Source: Pyropia haitanensis (lineage: Eukaryota; Rhodophyta; Bangiophyceae; Bangiales; Bangiaceae). Taken from it: a DNA stretch of 64,000 nt. Location: NCBI GenBank assembly GCA_008729055.1, contig SDUX01000009.1, positions 256,806 to 320,805 of the forward strand. The letters run 5' to 3'. Below are positions 1 to 11,489 of the stretch, piece by piece. The position numbers were made by a program, and so were the translations under genes. The notes beneath the pieces are model-generated. The model worked only from the letters and a program-made list of their open reading frames with translations. It was not told the DNA's origin and did no database searches. Numbering within the stretch: the first letter of the stretch is position 1; every line of letters starts with the position of its first letter.

Positions 1-67
1 GCTGACCAAGCAAGACCTTGCGAACGCACCTGAGGTGTTGGACGCTTTCCTGCGCCGCGCGTCCTAA
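1..67 (+). CDS. Ty3/gypsy pol, 3' end of an upstream copy
   Basis: The last 21 codons of the chromodomain end of pol, stopping at TAA 65-67. The sequence is near-identical to the pol end of element A at 13880-13941. It is followed by a G-rich polypurine tract (66-76) and then an LTR, so the LTR at 77 acts as the 3' LTR of a copy lying mostly to the left of the window. That LTR is also followed by a complete leader, gag and pol on the same strand, so it is shared by two tandem copies. Confidence 0.85.
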   Translation, partial: LTKQDLANAPEVLDAFLRRAS

Positions 68-76
68 GGGGGGAGG

Positions 77-936
77 TGTAAGGATATGCCCCTTAAATCC
101 CCAAGACTGGAGCCTAGGGGATAAGGACTGGGGCCTCTCCTTCCCTGTCCTCTCAGCCAACTCCTTCCAAGACGCATCAACTCCAAAGTAATCTGGGGCA
201 TGCCGCGGTGTCCGTCCGATAATCTACTACTAACGGACGGTCAGCACGGGAGCCGCGGATTGGCTAACCGACACTACCCTGACTCATCTGCCGACGGGTA
301 CAGTCTCCAACGGAATCAACGGACTAACGGACCAAAAAGACGAGCCACATCTCTGACGCGTCAGCAAGCCGGAACAATCTCCCCGTGGACCAATGGGAGC
401 GACAAGACTTGCTGACCCACGGGAGATATTCGACCCGAAGACTGGCGTCTGCTTACACGCCTCTGAGGCTTTTCGGGTCGAATGGCGCGTGGGGCCAGCC
501 GCGCGGCGCTACGAGCGCCGCACACCGTCCCCCCCCCGTTTGGGGCTTTCTGGTGGGCGCCTTGGGGCGCACACGCCCACCCTTGCTTTGTTCTGAAGCC
601 CATGCTTTGTTTTGAGAGCTTTGGTGCCGTCCACCGGCACGACGGGCAATTGCATGCTTTGGGGCACCCTGGGTGCCCCCCTGGGGGTATATAATGCGTG
701 AGTGTGGGCGCCACCGGGAGAGACCTCGGGGGAACAACCACAGACAGAGACACAAAGACCTCCTTTACCTTCGACCCCCTCGACCCTCACCGACGTCACG
801 CCCATCCTCTTCCCCACCCCCATCACCGTCATCCCACCCGTCACCTTCCCCGCGCCCGGCATCCTCATTGGTGCACGGGTTGCTGACACCGGCGCCAGTA
901 CGTTGAGGGCTGCCCGTGTGTGGGTGGTGCCTCACA
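77..936 (+). repeat. LTR of element A (5'), shared with upstream copy
   Basis: 860 bp bounded by TG and CA. A TATA-like box (tatataat, 688-695) lies about two thirds along and marks the U3 promoter, with transcription probably starting near 715-725. A 12-bp perfect inverted repeat (428-439 with 472-483) and a short hairpin over 661-680 lie upstream of the box. Compared with the other four copies it has several one- to two-base indels between about 160 and 600, which could be sequencing error or age. Confidence 0.9.
688..695 (+). promoter_or_regulatory. TATA-like box of the LTR promoter
   Basis: tatataat, preceded by G-rich sequence, in the U3 part of the LTR. The same string is conserved in all five LTRs of the family. 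Expected to set the start of the genomic RNA a few tens of bases downstream. Confidence 0.55.
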
Positions 937-938
937 TG

Positions 939-956
939 TGGTAGCTTCAGGTAGTT
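939..956 (+). other. Candidate primer binding site of element A
   Basis: The leader begins two bases after the LTR end with TGG, the expected complement of a tRNA CCA end, and continues TAGCTTCAGGTAG. I do not recognise the tRNA, so this rests on position and the TGG only. The same string follows the 5' LTRs of B and C. Confidence 0.35.
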
Positions 957-1173
957 TGACTTCCTCTTGGCGGTGACGTTGCGATTCCCGTCCTGGATTT
1001 GGCCCTCCCTGCGTTTGTGCACTCGTGCTGCCCCCTGTGTTCGGCGTGCCTCGGCATTGTAATACGAACGCAGCGGGTTCCACGAATCACACCGAAAGAA
1101 CACTGCCCTGACACTGCCCTGGTGGCCCCTGTCACGGTTTTTTTTCTTTTGGTCGACTGATTGTCGAAACCCA

Positions 1174-1812
1174 GTGAGTGCCAAATCAGGTTCGGAATTT
1201 TCTTCCTCGGCGTTGGCGGACGCCCCGACTTCCTCGGCGGCGACGGCGCGCCCCCCGACGGCGCGCGGCACCCCGGCGGCGCGCGGCACCGCGGCGGCGC
1301 GCGACACCGCGGCGGCACGTGGCACCCCGGCGGGCGCATCCACGTCATCCTCTGTGGCGGCGACGGCCGCATCGGCGGCGCCAGCCGCATCCAAGCCCCC
1401 CCTCTCGCGCAAGGGTAAGGGCCCGGCCACGTCAGGACCGGCGGTCCCAGCCAACCGGCGCCTGCTGCTGCCCGCGCAGGATCCGGCCCGGCGCTACATC
1501 GCGCCGCCGGCCCCACGAATCGGCCACATCCGACCGACGACCGCGCGCGCAGCAGAGCAGCGAGAGCAGCGCCGGATCGCCAAGACCATCCCCAAGGGCA
1601 AATACGTTTGCAAGCCGTGCGGTGTGCGTTGCAACAGCCTGACAGTGCTGCGCGACCATCGCTGGTCGCGGCGCCACCGCAATACGGTCAACCGTCCAGC
1701 GACCCGCCCTCGTTGCGACGTGTGCGATCGCGAATTTGAGACGGTCGAGCACTTCGAACGCCACCAGCGTGGCAAGGATCACCACCGCACGCTGGCGCGC
1801 CGCACCGACTGA
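1174..1812 (+). CDS. Pre-gag accessory ORF with two U1/matrin-type C2H2 zinc fingers (element A)
   Basis: About 212 codons before gag. The first half is Ala/Thr/Arg/Pro-rich and low in complexity; the second half is basic and carries two fingers of pattern C-x2-C-x12-H-x5-H, one around CKPCGV...H...H (codons ~146-170) and one around CDVCDR...H...H (~182-206). That spacing is typical of zinc fingers that bind RNA or nucleic acid in U1C/matrin-like proteins. There is no in-frame ATG: the frame stays open upstream through the leader, so expression needs splicing from an upstream exon or non-AUG initiation. The ORF is kept in copies B and C, which argues for function. It is not a normal part of Ty3/gypsy elements, where gag follows the leader directly. 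An origin as a captured host domain is inference. Confidence 0.6.
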   Translation: MSAKSGSEFSSSALADAPTSSAATARPPTARGTPAARGTAAARDTAAARGTPAGASTSSSVAATAASAAPAASKPPLSRKGKGPATSGPAVPANRRLLLPAQDPARRYIAPPAPRIGHIRPTTARAAEQREQRRIAKTIPKGKYVCKPCGVRCNSLTVLRDHRWSRRHRNTVNRPATRPRCDVCDREFETVEHFERHQRGKDHHRTLARRTD

Positions 1813-2176
1813 CACCTCGCAACACCCCCCAGGATCTGTGCAAGAGACGCGATTTTCCCCCTTTGATCCCCCCGCGTGGAAATCCGGCACGACCCGACTC
1901 GGGCCCGTGCGCGGCGGCCGGCGGGAAAATCCGATTGCGTGATTTGAGTCTTCGAATTCTGCTTCATCGCATCGCTTGTGACCCATCAAATAGTGTTGTC
2001 CATCTTTGGAAACGTGGTAGCCACGACGGCCACGCTTGTCCAGAGCTAGTGCAGCACTATTTTGCTTGGTCAAATTAACTTGCACATCTTGTAAGACTTG
2101 CCCCGTGCTCTGCCGGAGTAAGTCAAACCGGATCTGTTGGGTTAATTTGATTGTTGCGGACCTCACCCAGGACGCA

Positions 2177-3055
2177 ATGGACCCCCCGAATCCTGCGACT
2201 GTAAGCCCGATTAATCCGGGAACGGCCTCAACCGCACCCTCCGCGGAGTCATGGAATCAACTTACAGCGTTCGTCTCGCAGATGAGCGCCGAGCTCGAGG
2301 CTCATAAGGTTGAATTGGCGGACGCCAAGAAACAGCTGTCCGACGCCAAGGCTAAGGCCTCGAGTGGAGGCGCGACGACTGCGAGGCCGAATAAGCCCGC
2401 GCTGTTCTCTGGCAAGCCCGGGACAATTGAAGCATGGTGCTAGCACATGGACTCATATGTGCGACTGACTGACCCTGACGAAGCGTGTCGGATCGCCTGC
2501 ACCTACCTGGACGGTGAAGCGTTCACCTGGTGGCATACCTACAGTCGGACGACGGCGGTCCCCGACTGGGCTACCTTTCGGGCTGCGCTCATCCGTCGCT
2601 TCAGCCCTCTGAACAAGACGCAGGCGGCGCGGGACAAGCTGCACTCATGGCGCCAAATCAAGGACGTCGGGACGTTCAACAGGACTTTCCTGAGCGTCCT
2701 CTTGGACATCCCGGACATCACCGAAGCGGAAAAGATCGACCGCTATAGCCGAGGCCTGAAGCGCGACATCTGGCAGGCACTGTGCCTCAAGACGTACACC
2801 GATCTTGAATCACTGATGACGGACGCCCTGCGCGTGGAAGCGGCCAAGGCTGGAGTGTCCCGTATCACCAGCAATGTTAACAGCACTTCTGGCAAGCCAC
2901 CGACGATGGGCGTTGTCCCGATGGACATTTCCAGCATCAAGATCGAAAAGCTGACGCCAGACGAACGCCAGCGCTGCATGCGCGAGGGTCTCTGCCTTCG
3001 CTGTCGCGAGAAAGGACACATGGCTAAGGACTGCCCAAAAGGCCAGCGGAACTGA
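2177..3055 (+). CDS. Ty3/gypsy gag (element A), with in-frame amber stop
   Basis: Capsid/nucleocapsid precursor, 292 codons from ATG 2177 to TGA 3053-3055. Residues 30-60 look coiled-coil (Glu/Lys/Ala-rich), the middle is a retrotransposon gag domain with W-W/F motifs ([12 protein letters not shown]), and the C terminus has one zinc knuckle, [15 protein letters not shown] (CX2CX4HX4C). Codon 89 is TAG (2441-2443), where element C has a Ser codon, so this copy cannot make full gag without readthrough. Pol follows in the -1 frame. Confidence 0.85.
3034..3040 (+). promoter_or_regulatory. -1 ribosomal frameshift heptamer at gag/pol boundary
   Basis: CCCAAAA read in the gag frame as C CCA AAA, an exact X XXY YYZ slippery site, directly after the zinc knuckle and 12 bases before the gag stop. 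The -1 frame entered here is open straight into pol, which has no ATG before the codon at 3109. The heptamer is identical in B and C. A downstream RNA structure was not assessed. Confidence 0.7.
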
Positions 3056-6000
3056 AGCAGCAACAATCCTCAACATCTGTGAAAGACGCTCCTTCGGTTC
3101 CTGAAAATATGTCGTCACCATTTGAAGGCCCGCGACTCGGGCTTCTGCTTTCTACTGCTTCTGTCAATGGAAAAGTTGTTAAGGTGCTGTTCGACGACGG
3201 ATCTCCCATCAACGTCGTCTCAAGGCGCCTCGTTACCTCCTTGCATGTGAAAACGAAAGGAACGGACTTCGCGGCAAGCATGCCCGATGGCCGCTCCCAT
3301 GTCCTCGCTGAAACCGTTGACCCTCTTGAGATTCACATCGGACCGTACCAAGAGCGACTTCGGTTTGCTGTTTGTGAATTGAGCGCGTACGACCTTATCC
3401 TGGGAAAGAAGTGGCGCGATGACAAGGACGCCAAAATCAACAACAAGAAAAACAAGATCTCCTTCAAGTTCAACCACAAGAACATTTCTATCACTGCCTC
3501 CCTCAAGAAGCCCGAAGCTCTGATCAGTCGGCAACGCCTTGCTCGGGACCTCGTTCAAAGGTGCCCTGTTTTTGCCATCTACCTGCAGTCGGAAGATCCC
3601 TCTAGCACCTTCGACATTAACGCCATTACGATGGGACAAGGCGAAGACAAGAAAGAAGTTCAAGAGATTCTCAAAGAGTACGCTGACGTCTTCCCAGACG
3701 AGCTCCCCGACGGACTCCCTCCTGAGCGCAGTCACAAATTTAGCATCAAGCTGACCGATGACGCCCAACCGCGTCGTAGCGGAATTTACCGACTAGCCGA
3801 ATGGGAGCTCGAAGAACTCAAGACTCAACTGGCCGGCCTCATAAGGAAGGGATTCATCCAACCAAGCACCTCACCGTGGGGCTCTTCCGTCCTCTTTGCG
3901 GCGAAGAAGGACGGTGGCTGGCGAATGTGCATCGACTACAGGGCCCTGAACAAGGCTACTATCAAGAACGCGTACCCACTACCACGCATCGACGACATCT
4001 TTGACCAACTGCGAAAGGCCAAGTACTTTACAAAGATCGACCTCCGCTCTGGCTATCACCAGATTCGCCTTGACCCAGAAACAATACCTTTGACGGCGTT
4101 TCGAACCAAGTACGGATTCTATGAGTTCACCGTCGTACCCTTTGGTCTGACAAATGCACCCGCGGTCTTCATGAACCTAATGAACGATGTCTTCCGACCC
4201 TATCTGTACGACTTCATCTGTGTCTACCTCGACGACATCCTAGTCCACAGCGAAACTTACGACGATCACCTCAAGCACCTACGATTAGCACTCGAGAAGT
4301 TACGAGATCACAAGCTCTACGCCAAGCTGAGCAAGTGCCAGTTCGCTCGAACTACTGTGGACTACCTTGGCCACGTCATCTCCGAGAAAGGCTTCTCTAT
4401 GGAAGACTACAAGGTCCAAGCCATCCGTACGTGGGCAACACCGAGGAGCAAAAAGGATGTACAATCTTTCCTCGGTATGGTCAACTTCTATCGAAGATTC
4501 ATCAAGGGAATGGCTGCCGTAGCTACGCCGCTAACGAGGCTGACTGGGAATGTCGACTTCGAGTGGACACCCGACGCCCAGAAAGCCTTTGAGCAGCTGC
4601 AGGACCTAACGACAAGCGCACCGGTGCTAAGGCCTTTCGACAAGAGATACCCAATCTACGTGTCTACAGATGCCAGCGGGTATGCTGTGGGCGCAGTCCT
4701 TGAGCAAGATGATGGACGCGGACGGCGTCCAGTGGCGTACTTCTCGTTAACCCTCAACATCCACGAGCAGCGCTACAGCATTCGTGAAAGAGAACTGCTT
4801 GCAGTCGTACAAGCTATCCGGCATTGGCGCTGCTACCTCTACGGAAGACCCTTTGAGGTCCACACCGACCATGAGTCCCTGAGATACCTAAGCACCCAAG
4901 AGAAGCTGAACGATCGCCAAGTCAAGTGGCTGGAGTTTCTGGACCAGTTCCAGTTCAAGATTGTCCCAATCAAGGGCACTTCGAACCCCGTGGCTGATGC
5001 CCTTTCCAGGCAGCCACAAGATGCTCCCGACAAGCACGCCCCCAATCAAGACCTTCTTAGTCGCGTGCTGACCAAGACCATTGAAGAACTCCCCAAGAAA
5101 ACTGAAATCAACAACCTCATGACCATCAACCAAAGTGATCAAGACCTTGCCACCTTAAGACAAGAGTACGACGCGGACCCCGAGTTTGCCGACCTAGTCA
5201 AAGACCCGGTATCTCCCTACCGGCTACACATGAGGTTGTTGAAACGAGGTGACCGTACGTGTATCCCCGTCGGTACTCTACGCCAAAGACTACTCCACGA
5301 CTACCATGATGTCCCGTGCCAAGGGCACATGGGAGTCAAGAAAACAACCAAGGTTATCTCTTCCAAGTACTACTGGAAGACAATGCGGAAAGACATCCAA
5401 AGATACGTACAAACATGTGATTTGTGCCAGCGGAACAAGGCTAGCACCCATTCACCTCTGGGTCACCTCAAACCCTTGGACCCCCCGAGCCAACGATGGG
5501 CAAGTGTCTCCATGGACTTTATCACGCCTCTTCCTCTGACTCCAAGAGGCCACAACGGGATTTACGTCGTTGTCGACCGCCTCTCCAAGATGATTCGCCT
5601 CGCCCCTATGAAGCCAGACTGTACGGCGCCAGTCGCAGCTCAGCTCTACCATGATCACGTCTATCGACACCACGGACTCCCAGCTGATGTTGTCTGCGAC
5701 AGGGACCGCATTTTCTTCTCCAACTTCTGGCAGTCGCTCACGGAGATTCTCAAGGTCAAGATGAAGGCCTCTTCAGCGTACCACCCGCAAACCGACGGAC
5801 AAACTGAGATCATGAACAAGAAGATCGAAGAAATCCTGCGAAACTTTGTCAACCATCACCAAGGCGATTGGGACCTCTTTCTGGTTGCTGCCGAAGTAGC
5901 CTACAACCGGTCGCCAAATGCTGTTACAACGTACTCCCCTTTCTTCCTGAACTACGGATTCGAACCTAAGACGGTACCAATGGACATCCTCGAAAACTCA

Positions 6001-6224
6001 GAGTCAAGCATGCCTGCAGTGTCTGACTGGCTAAGCGGTCTCCAACATGCTCAAGAGACTGCCATCTCAGCCATCAAGAGTGCATATGAGGCGCGCTCGG
6101 CGTACGCAAATCGCCATCGCCGACCTTGCAAGATCGCCGTGGACGATCTGGTGCTACTAAGTACCAAACACCTTATGCCAGATGCTTTCCAAGGCGCTCG
6201 CAAGCTGATGCCCAAGTACTCAGG
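3037..6224 (+). CDS. Ty3/gypsy pol, 5' part (element A; cut by element B)
   Basis: Protease-reverse transcriptase-RNase H-integrase polyprotein, entered by -1 frameshift or from ATG 3109. Counting from 3079: retropepsin-like site FDDGSPIN near residue 40 (DDG instead of the usual DTG); RT with [12 protein letters not shown] and the catalytic YLDD near 383; RNase H with STDASG near 528; integrase zinc domain H..H..CDLC at ~740-785; integrase core Asp near 813, Asp near 874, Glu near 911 (HPQTDGQTE). The frame is cut after the integrase C-terminal region by the inverted LTR of B. Reading on gives about 57 unrelated LTR-derived residues to a stop at 6396. The remaining pol lies at 13591-13941. 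Confidence 0.9.
6220..6224. repeat. Target site duplication tcagg (left) of element B
   Basis: Immediately left of the B terminus (TG at 6225). The second copy is 13591-13595, immediately right of the other B terminus. Five bases is the usual duplication for Ty3/gypsy. Confidence 0.9.
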
Positions 6225-7084
6225 TGTGAGGCACCACCCACACACGGGCAGCCCTCAACGTACTGGCGCCGGTGTCAGCAACCCGTGCACCAATGAGGAT
6301 GCCGGGCGCGGGGAAGGTGACGGGTGGGATGACGGTGATGGGGGTGGGGAAGAGGATGGGCGTGACGTCGGTGAGGGTCGAGGGGGTCGAAGGTAAAGGA
6401 GGTCTTTGTGTCTCTGTCTGTGGTTGTTCCCCCGAGGTCTCTCCCGGTGGCGCCCACACTCACGCATTATATACCCCCAGGGGGGCACCCAGGGTGCCCC
6501 AAAGCATGCAATTGCCCGTCGTGCCGGTGGACGGCACCAAAGCTCTCAAAACAAAGCATGGGCTCTCAGAACAAAGCAAGGGTGGGCGTGTGCGCCCCAA
6601 GGCGCCCCACCAGAAAGCCCCAAACGGGGGGGGGACGGTGTGCGGCGCTCGTAGCGCCGCGCGGCTGGCCCCACGCGCCATTCGACCCGAAAAGCCTCAG
6701 AGGCGTGTAAGCAGACGCCAGTCTTCGGGTCGAATATCTCCCGTGGGTCAGCAAGTCTTGTCGCTCCCATTGGTCCACGGGGAGATTGTTCCGGCTTGCT
6801 GACGCGTCAGAGATGTGGCTCGTCTTTTGGTCCGTTAGTCCGTTGATCCGTTGGAGACTGTACCCGTCGGCAGATGAGTCAGGGTAGTGTCGGTTAGCCA
6901 ATCCGCGGCTCCCGTGCTGACCGTCCGTTAGTAGTAGATTATCGGACGGACACCGCGGCATGCCCCAGATTACTTTGGAGTTGATGCGTCTTGGAAGGAG
7001 TTGGCTGAGAAGGACAGGGAAGGAGAGGCCCCAGTCCTTATCCCTAGGCTCCAGTCTTGGGGATTTAAGGGGCATATCCTTGCA
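6225..7084 (-). repeat. 3' LTR of element B
   Basis: 860 bp, TG/CA-bounded, minus orientation. At base 3 of the LTR it reads TGC like the 3' LTR of A, and it carries the gtctgtgg variant shared with the LTRs at 77 and 20104. It lacks one C near 7044. Confidence 0.93.
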
Positions 7085-7095
7085 CCTCCCCCCCC

Positions 7096-10000
7096 TTAGG
7101 ACGCGCGGCGCAGGAAAGCGTCCAACACCTCAGGTGCGTTCGCAAGGTCTTGCTTGGTCAGCCAGGAGTTCTCGCTGACGTCACAGCCTTTCCACTTGAC
7201 CAGGTACTGTAGTCGTCCACGGCGCTTTCGTGACCTTATGATGGAGTCGACTTCGTTCTCGACAGAACCGTCCGGAAATGCCACCGGAGGCGGAACGGGA
7301 GGAAGTCGGCCATAAGGATCAGCGCGGTACGGCTTCAGCAAGCTCGCATGAAAGGCGTTGTGAACCTTGCGATCGAGCACCGCTTGGGGAAGATCCAGGC
7401 GGAACGTCACATCGTTGATACTCTCAGTGACGCGGTACGGTCCTGAGTACTTGGGCATCAGCTTGCGAGCGCCTTGGAAAGCATCTGGCATAAGGTGTTT
7501 GGTACTTAGTAGCACCAGATCGTCCACGGCGATCTTGCAAGGTCGGCGATGGCGATTTGCGTACGCCGAGCGCGCCTCATATGCACTCTTGATGGCTGAG
7601 ATGGCAGTCTCTTGAGCATGTTGGAGACCGCTTAGCCAGTCAGACACTGCAGGCATGCTTGACTCTGAGTTTTCGAGGATGTCCATTGGTACCGTCTTAG
7701 GTTCGAATCCGTAGTTCAGGAAGAAAGGGGAGTACGTTGTAACAGCATTTGGCGACCGGTTGTAGGCTACTTCGGCAGCAACCAGAAAGAGGTCCCAATC
7801 GCCTTGGTGATGGTTGACAAAGTTTCGCAGGATTTCTTCGATCTTCTTGTTCATGATCTCAGTTTGTCCGTCGGTTTGCGGGTGGTACGCTGAAGAGGCC
7901 TTCATCTTGACCTTGAGAATCTCCGTGAGCGACTGCCAGAAGTTGGAGAAGAAAATGCGGTCCCTGTCGCAGACAACATCAGCTGGGAGTCCGTGGTGTC
8001 GATAGACGTGATCATGGTAGAGCTGAGCTGCGACTGGCGCCGTACAGTCTGGCTTCATAGGGGCGAGGCGAATCATCTTGGAGAGGCGGTCGACAACGAC
8101 GTAAATCCCGTTGTGGCCTCTTGGAGTCAGAGGAAGAGGCGTGATAAAGTCCATGGAGACACTTGCCCATCGTTGGCTCGGGGGGTCCAAGGGTTTGAGG
8201 TGACCCAGAGGTGAATGGGTGCTAGCCTTGTTCCGCTGGCACAAATCACATGTTTGTACGTATCTTTGGATGTCTTTCCGCATTGTCTTCCAGTAGTACT
8301 TGGAAGAGATAACCTTGGTTGTTTTCTTGACTCCCATGTGCCCTTGGCACGGGACATCATGGTAGTCGTGGAGTAGTCTTTGGCGTAGAGTACCGACGGG
8401 GATACACGTACGGTCACCTCGTTTCAACAACCTCATGTGTAGCCGGTAGGGAGATACCGGGTCTTTGACTAGGTCGGCAAACTCGGGGTCCGCGTCGTAC
8501 TCTTGTCTTAAGGTGGCAAGGTCTTGATCACTTTGGTTGATGGTCATGAGGTTGTTGATTTCAGTTTTCTTGGGGAGTTCTTCAATGGTCTTGGTCAGCA
8601 CGCGACTAAGAAGGTCTTGATTGGGGGCGTGCTTGTCGGGAGCATCTTGTGGCTGCCTGGAAAGGGCATCAGCCACGGGGTTCGAAGTGCCCTTGATTGG
8701 GACAATCTTGAACTGGAACTGGTCCAGAAACTCCAGCCACTTGACTTGGCGATCGTTCAGCTTCTCTTGGGTGCTTAGGTATCTCAGGGACTCATGGTCG
8801 GTGTGGACCTCAAAGGGTCTTCCGTAGAGGTAGCAGCGCCAATGCCGGATAGCTTGTACGACTGCAAGCAGTTCTCTTTCACGAATGCTGTAGCGCTGCT
8901 CGTGGATGTTGAGGGTTAACGAGAAGTACGCCACTGGACGCCGTCCGCGTCCATCATCTTGCTCAAGGACTGCGCCCACAGCATACCCGCTGGCATCTGT
9001 AGACACGTAGATTGGGTATCTCTTGTCGAAAGGCCTTAGCACCGGTGCGCTTGTCGTTAGGTCCTGCAGCTGCTCAAAGGCTTTCTGGGCGTCGGGTGTC
9101 CACTCGAAGTCGACATTCCCAGTCAGCCTCGTTAGCGGCGTAGCTACGGCAGCCATTCCCTTGATGAATCTTCGATAGAAGTTGACCATACCGAGGAAAG
9201 ATTGTACATCCTTTTTGCTCCTCGGTGTTGCCCACGTACGGATGGCTTGGACCTTGTAGTCTTCCATAGAGAAGCCTTTCTCGGAGATGACGTGGCCAAG
9301 GTAGTCCACAGTAGTTCGAGCGAACTGGCACTTGCTCAGCTTGGCGTAGAGCTTGTGATCTCGTAACTTCTCGAGTGCTAATCGTAGGTGCTTGAGGTGA
9401 TCGTCGTAAGTTTCGCTGTGGACTAGGATGTCGTCGAGGTAGACACAGATGAAGTCGTACAGATAGGGTCGGAAGACATCGTTCATTAGGTTCATGAAGA
9501 CCGCGGGTGCATTTGTCAGACCAAAGGGTACGACGGTGAACTCATAGAATCCGTACTTGGTTCGAAACGCCGTCAAAGGTATTGTTTCTGGGTCAAGGCG
9601 AATCTGGTGATAGCCAGAGCGGAGGTCGATCTTTGTAAAGTACTTGGCCTTTCGCAGTTGGTCAAAGATGTCGTCGATGCGTGGTAGTGGGTACGCGTTC
9701 TTGATAGTAGCCTTGTTCAGGGCCCTGTAGTCGATGCACATTCGCCAGCCACCGTCCTTCTTCGCCGCAAAGAGGACGGAAGAGCCCCACGGTGAGGTGC
9801 TTGGTTGGATGAATCCCTTCCTTATGAGGCCGGCCAGTTGAGTCTTGAGTTCTTCGAGCTCCCATTCGGCTAGTCGGTAAATTCCGCTACGACGCGGTTG
9901 GGCGTCATCGGTCAGCTTGATGCTAAATTTGTGACTGCGCTCAGGAGGGAGTCCGTCGGGGAGCTCGTCTGGGAAGACGTCAGCGTACTCTTTGAGAATC

Positions 10001-10629
10001 TCTTGAACTTCTTTCTTGTCTTCGCCTTGTCCCATCGTAATGGCGTTAATGTCGAAGGTGCTAGAGGGATCTTCCGACTGCAGGTAGATGGCAAAAACAG
10101 GGCACCTTTGAACGAGGTCCCGAGCAAGGCGTTGCCGACTGATCAGAGCTTCGGGCTTCTTGAGGGAGGCAGTGATAGAAATGTTCTTGTGGTTGAACTT
10201 GAAGGAGATCTTGTTTTTCTTGTTGTTGATTTTGGCGTCCTTGTCATCGCGCCACTTCTTTCCCAGGATAAGGTCGTACGCGCTCAATTCACAAACAGCA
10301 AACCGAAGTCGCTCTTGGTACGGTCCGATGTGAATCTCAAGAGGGTCAACGGTTTCAGCGAGGACATGGGAGCGGCCATCGGGCATGCTTGCCGCGAAGT
10401 CCGTTCCTTTCGTTTTCACATGCAAGGAGGTAACGAGGCGCCTTGAGACGACGTTGATGGGAGATCCGTCGTCGAACAGCACCTTAACAACTTTTCCATT
10501 GACAGAAGCAGTAGAAAGCAGAAGCCCGAGTCGCGGGCCTTCAAATGGTGACGACATATTTTCAGGAACCGAAGGAGCGTCTTTCACAGATGTTGAGGAT
10601 TGTTGCTGCTTCAGTTCCGCTGGCCTTTT
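7096..10629 (-). CDS. Ty3/gypsy pol, full length (element B)
   Basis: About 1163 residues counted from codon 10587 (GTG); the first ATG is 10557. The -1 frame is open back to the slippery heptamer at 10626-10632. All domains are uninterrupted: retropepsin-like FDDGS, RT YLDD, RNase H, HHCC and DDE integrase, then a C-terminal chromodomain at roughly residues 1085-1160 (EVDSII..., [15 protein letters not shown]). The chromodomain defines a chromovirus and in the family reads histone marks to guide integration. It sits 24 bases past the gag stop. The stop codon is followed by a G-rich polypurine tract and the 3' LTR. Confidence 0.93.
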   Translation of the reverse strand, partial: KRPAELKQQQSSTSVKDAPSVPENMSSPFEGPRLGLLLSTASVNGKVVKVLFDDGSPINVVSRRLVTSLHVKTKGTDFAASMPDGRSHVLAETVDPLEIHIGPYQERLRFAVCELSAYDLILGKKWRDDKDAKINNKKNKISFKFNHKNISITASLKKPEALISRQRLARDLVQRCPVFAIYLQSEDPSSTFDINAITMGQGEDKKEVQEILKEYADVFPDELPDGLPPERSHKFSIKLTDDAQPRRSGIYRLAEWELEELKTQLAGLIRKGFIQPSTSPWGSSVLFAAKKDGGWRMCIDYRALNKATIKNAYPLPRIDDIFDQLRKAKYFTKIDLRSGYHQIRLDPETIPLTAFRTKYGFYEFTVVPFGLTNAPAVFMNLMNDVFRPYLYDFICVYLDDILVHSETYDDHLKHLRLALEKLRDHKLYAKLSKCQFARTTVDYLGHVISEKGFSMEDYKVQAIRTWATPRSKKDVQSFLGMVNFYRRFIKGMAAVATPLTRLTGNVDFEWTPDAQKAFEQLQDLTTSAPVLRPFDKRYPIYVSTDASGYAVGAVLEQDDGRGRRPVAYFSLTLNIHEQRYSIRERELLAVVQAIRHWRCYLYGRPFEVHTDHESLRYLSTQEKLNDRQVKWLEFLDQFQFKIVPIKGTSNPVADALSRQPQDAPDKHAPNQDLLSRVLTKTIEELPKKTEINNLMTINQSDQDLATLRQEYDADPEFADLVKDPVSPYRLHMRLLKRGDRTCIPVGTLRQRLLHDYHDVPCQGHMGVKKTTKVISSKYYWKTMRKDIQRYVQTCDLCQRNKASTHSPLGHLKPLDPPSQRWASVSMDFITPLPLTPRGHNGIYVVVDRLSKMIRLAPMKPDCTAPVAAQLYHDHVYRHHGLPADVVCDRDRIFFSNFWQSLTEILKVKMKASSAYHPQTDGQTEIMNKKIEEILRNFVNHHQGDWDLFLVAAEVAYNRSPNAVTTYSPFFLNYGFEPKTVPMDILENSESSMPAVSDWLSGLQHAQETAISAIKSAYEARSAYANRHRRPCKIAVDDLVLLSTKHLMPDAFQGARKLMPKYSGPYRVTESINDVTFRLDLPQAVLDRKVHNAFHASLLKPYRADPYGRLPPVPPPVAFPDGSVENEVDSIIRSRKRRGRLQYLVKWKGCDVSENSWLTKQDLANAPEVLDAFLRRAS

Positions 10630-11489
10630 GGGCAGTCCTTAGCCATGTGTCCTTTCTCGCGACAGCGAAGGCAGAGACCCTCGCGCATGCAGCGCTGGCG
10701 TTCGTCTGGCGTCAGCTTTTCGATCTTGATGCTGGAAATGTCCATCGGGACAACGCCCATCGTCGGTGGCTTGCCAGAAGTGCTGTTAACATTGCTGGTG
10801 ATACGGGACACTCCAGCCTTGGCCGCTTCCACGCGCAGGGCGTCCGTCATCAGTGATTCAAGATCGGTGTACGTCTTGAGGCACAGTGCCTGCCAGATGT
10901 CGCGCTTCAGGCCTCGGCTATAGCGGTCGATCTTTTCCGCTTCGGTGATGTCCGGGATGTCCAAGAGGACGCTCAGGAAAGTCCTGTTGAACGTCCCGAC
11001 GTCCTTGATTTGGCGCCATGAGTGCAGCTTGTCCCGCGCCGCCTGCGTCTTGTTCAGAGGGCTGAAGCGACGGATGAGCGCAGCCCGAAAGGTAGCCCAG
11101 TCGGGGACCGCCGTCGTCCGACTGTAGGTATGCCACCAGGTGAACGCTTCACCGTCCAGGTAGGTGCAGGCGATCCGACACGCTTCGTCAGGGTCAGTCA
11201 GTCGCACATATGAGTCCATGTGCTAGCACCATGCTTCAATTGTCCCGGGCTTGCCAGAGAACAGCGCGGGCTTATTCGGCCTCGCAGTCGTCGCGCCTCC
11301 ACTCGAGGCCTTAGCCTTGGCGTCGGACAGCTGTTTCTTGGCGTCCGCCAATTCAACCTTATGAGCCTCGAGCTCGGCGCTCATCTGCGAGACGAACGCT
11401 GTAAGTTGATTCCATGACTCCGCGGAGGGTGCGGTTGAGGCCGTTCCCGGATTAATCGGGCTTACAGTCGCAGGATTCGGGGGGTCCAT
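10611..11489 (-). CDS. Ty3/gypsy gag (element B), with in-frame amber stop
   Basis: Same 292-codon gag as in A, ATG at 11489, zinc knuckle at the C terminus. TAG at 11225-11223 matches the stop of A exactly, so both descend from a stop-bearing copy. The element has nevertheless transposed, which needs readthrough, or gag supplied in trans by intact copies such as C. Confidence 0.85.

Noticed and set aside
361..944. Multiple 60-180 codon frames in the LTRs on both strands.
   Set aside because: They recur identically in every LTR copy in both orientations, have no domain features, and overlap each other; LTR sequence is regulatory.
6225..6396. Pol of element A (and of C at 14642-14813) appears to have an alternative Gly/Asp-rich C terminus.
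   Set aside because: It is read-through into an inverted LTR after the insertion point; the true C terminus with chromodomain resumes after element B.
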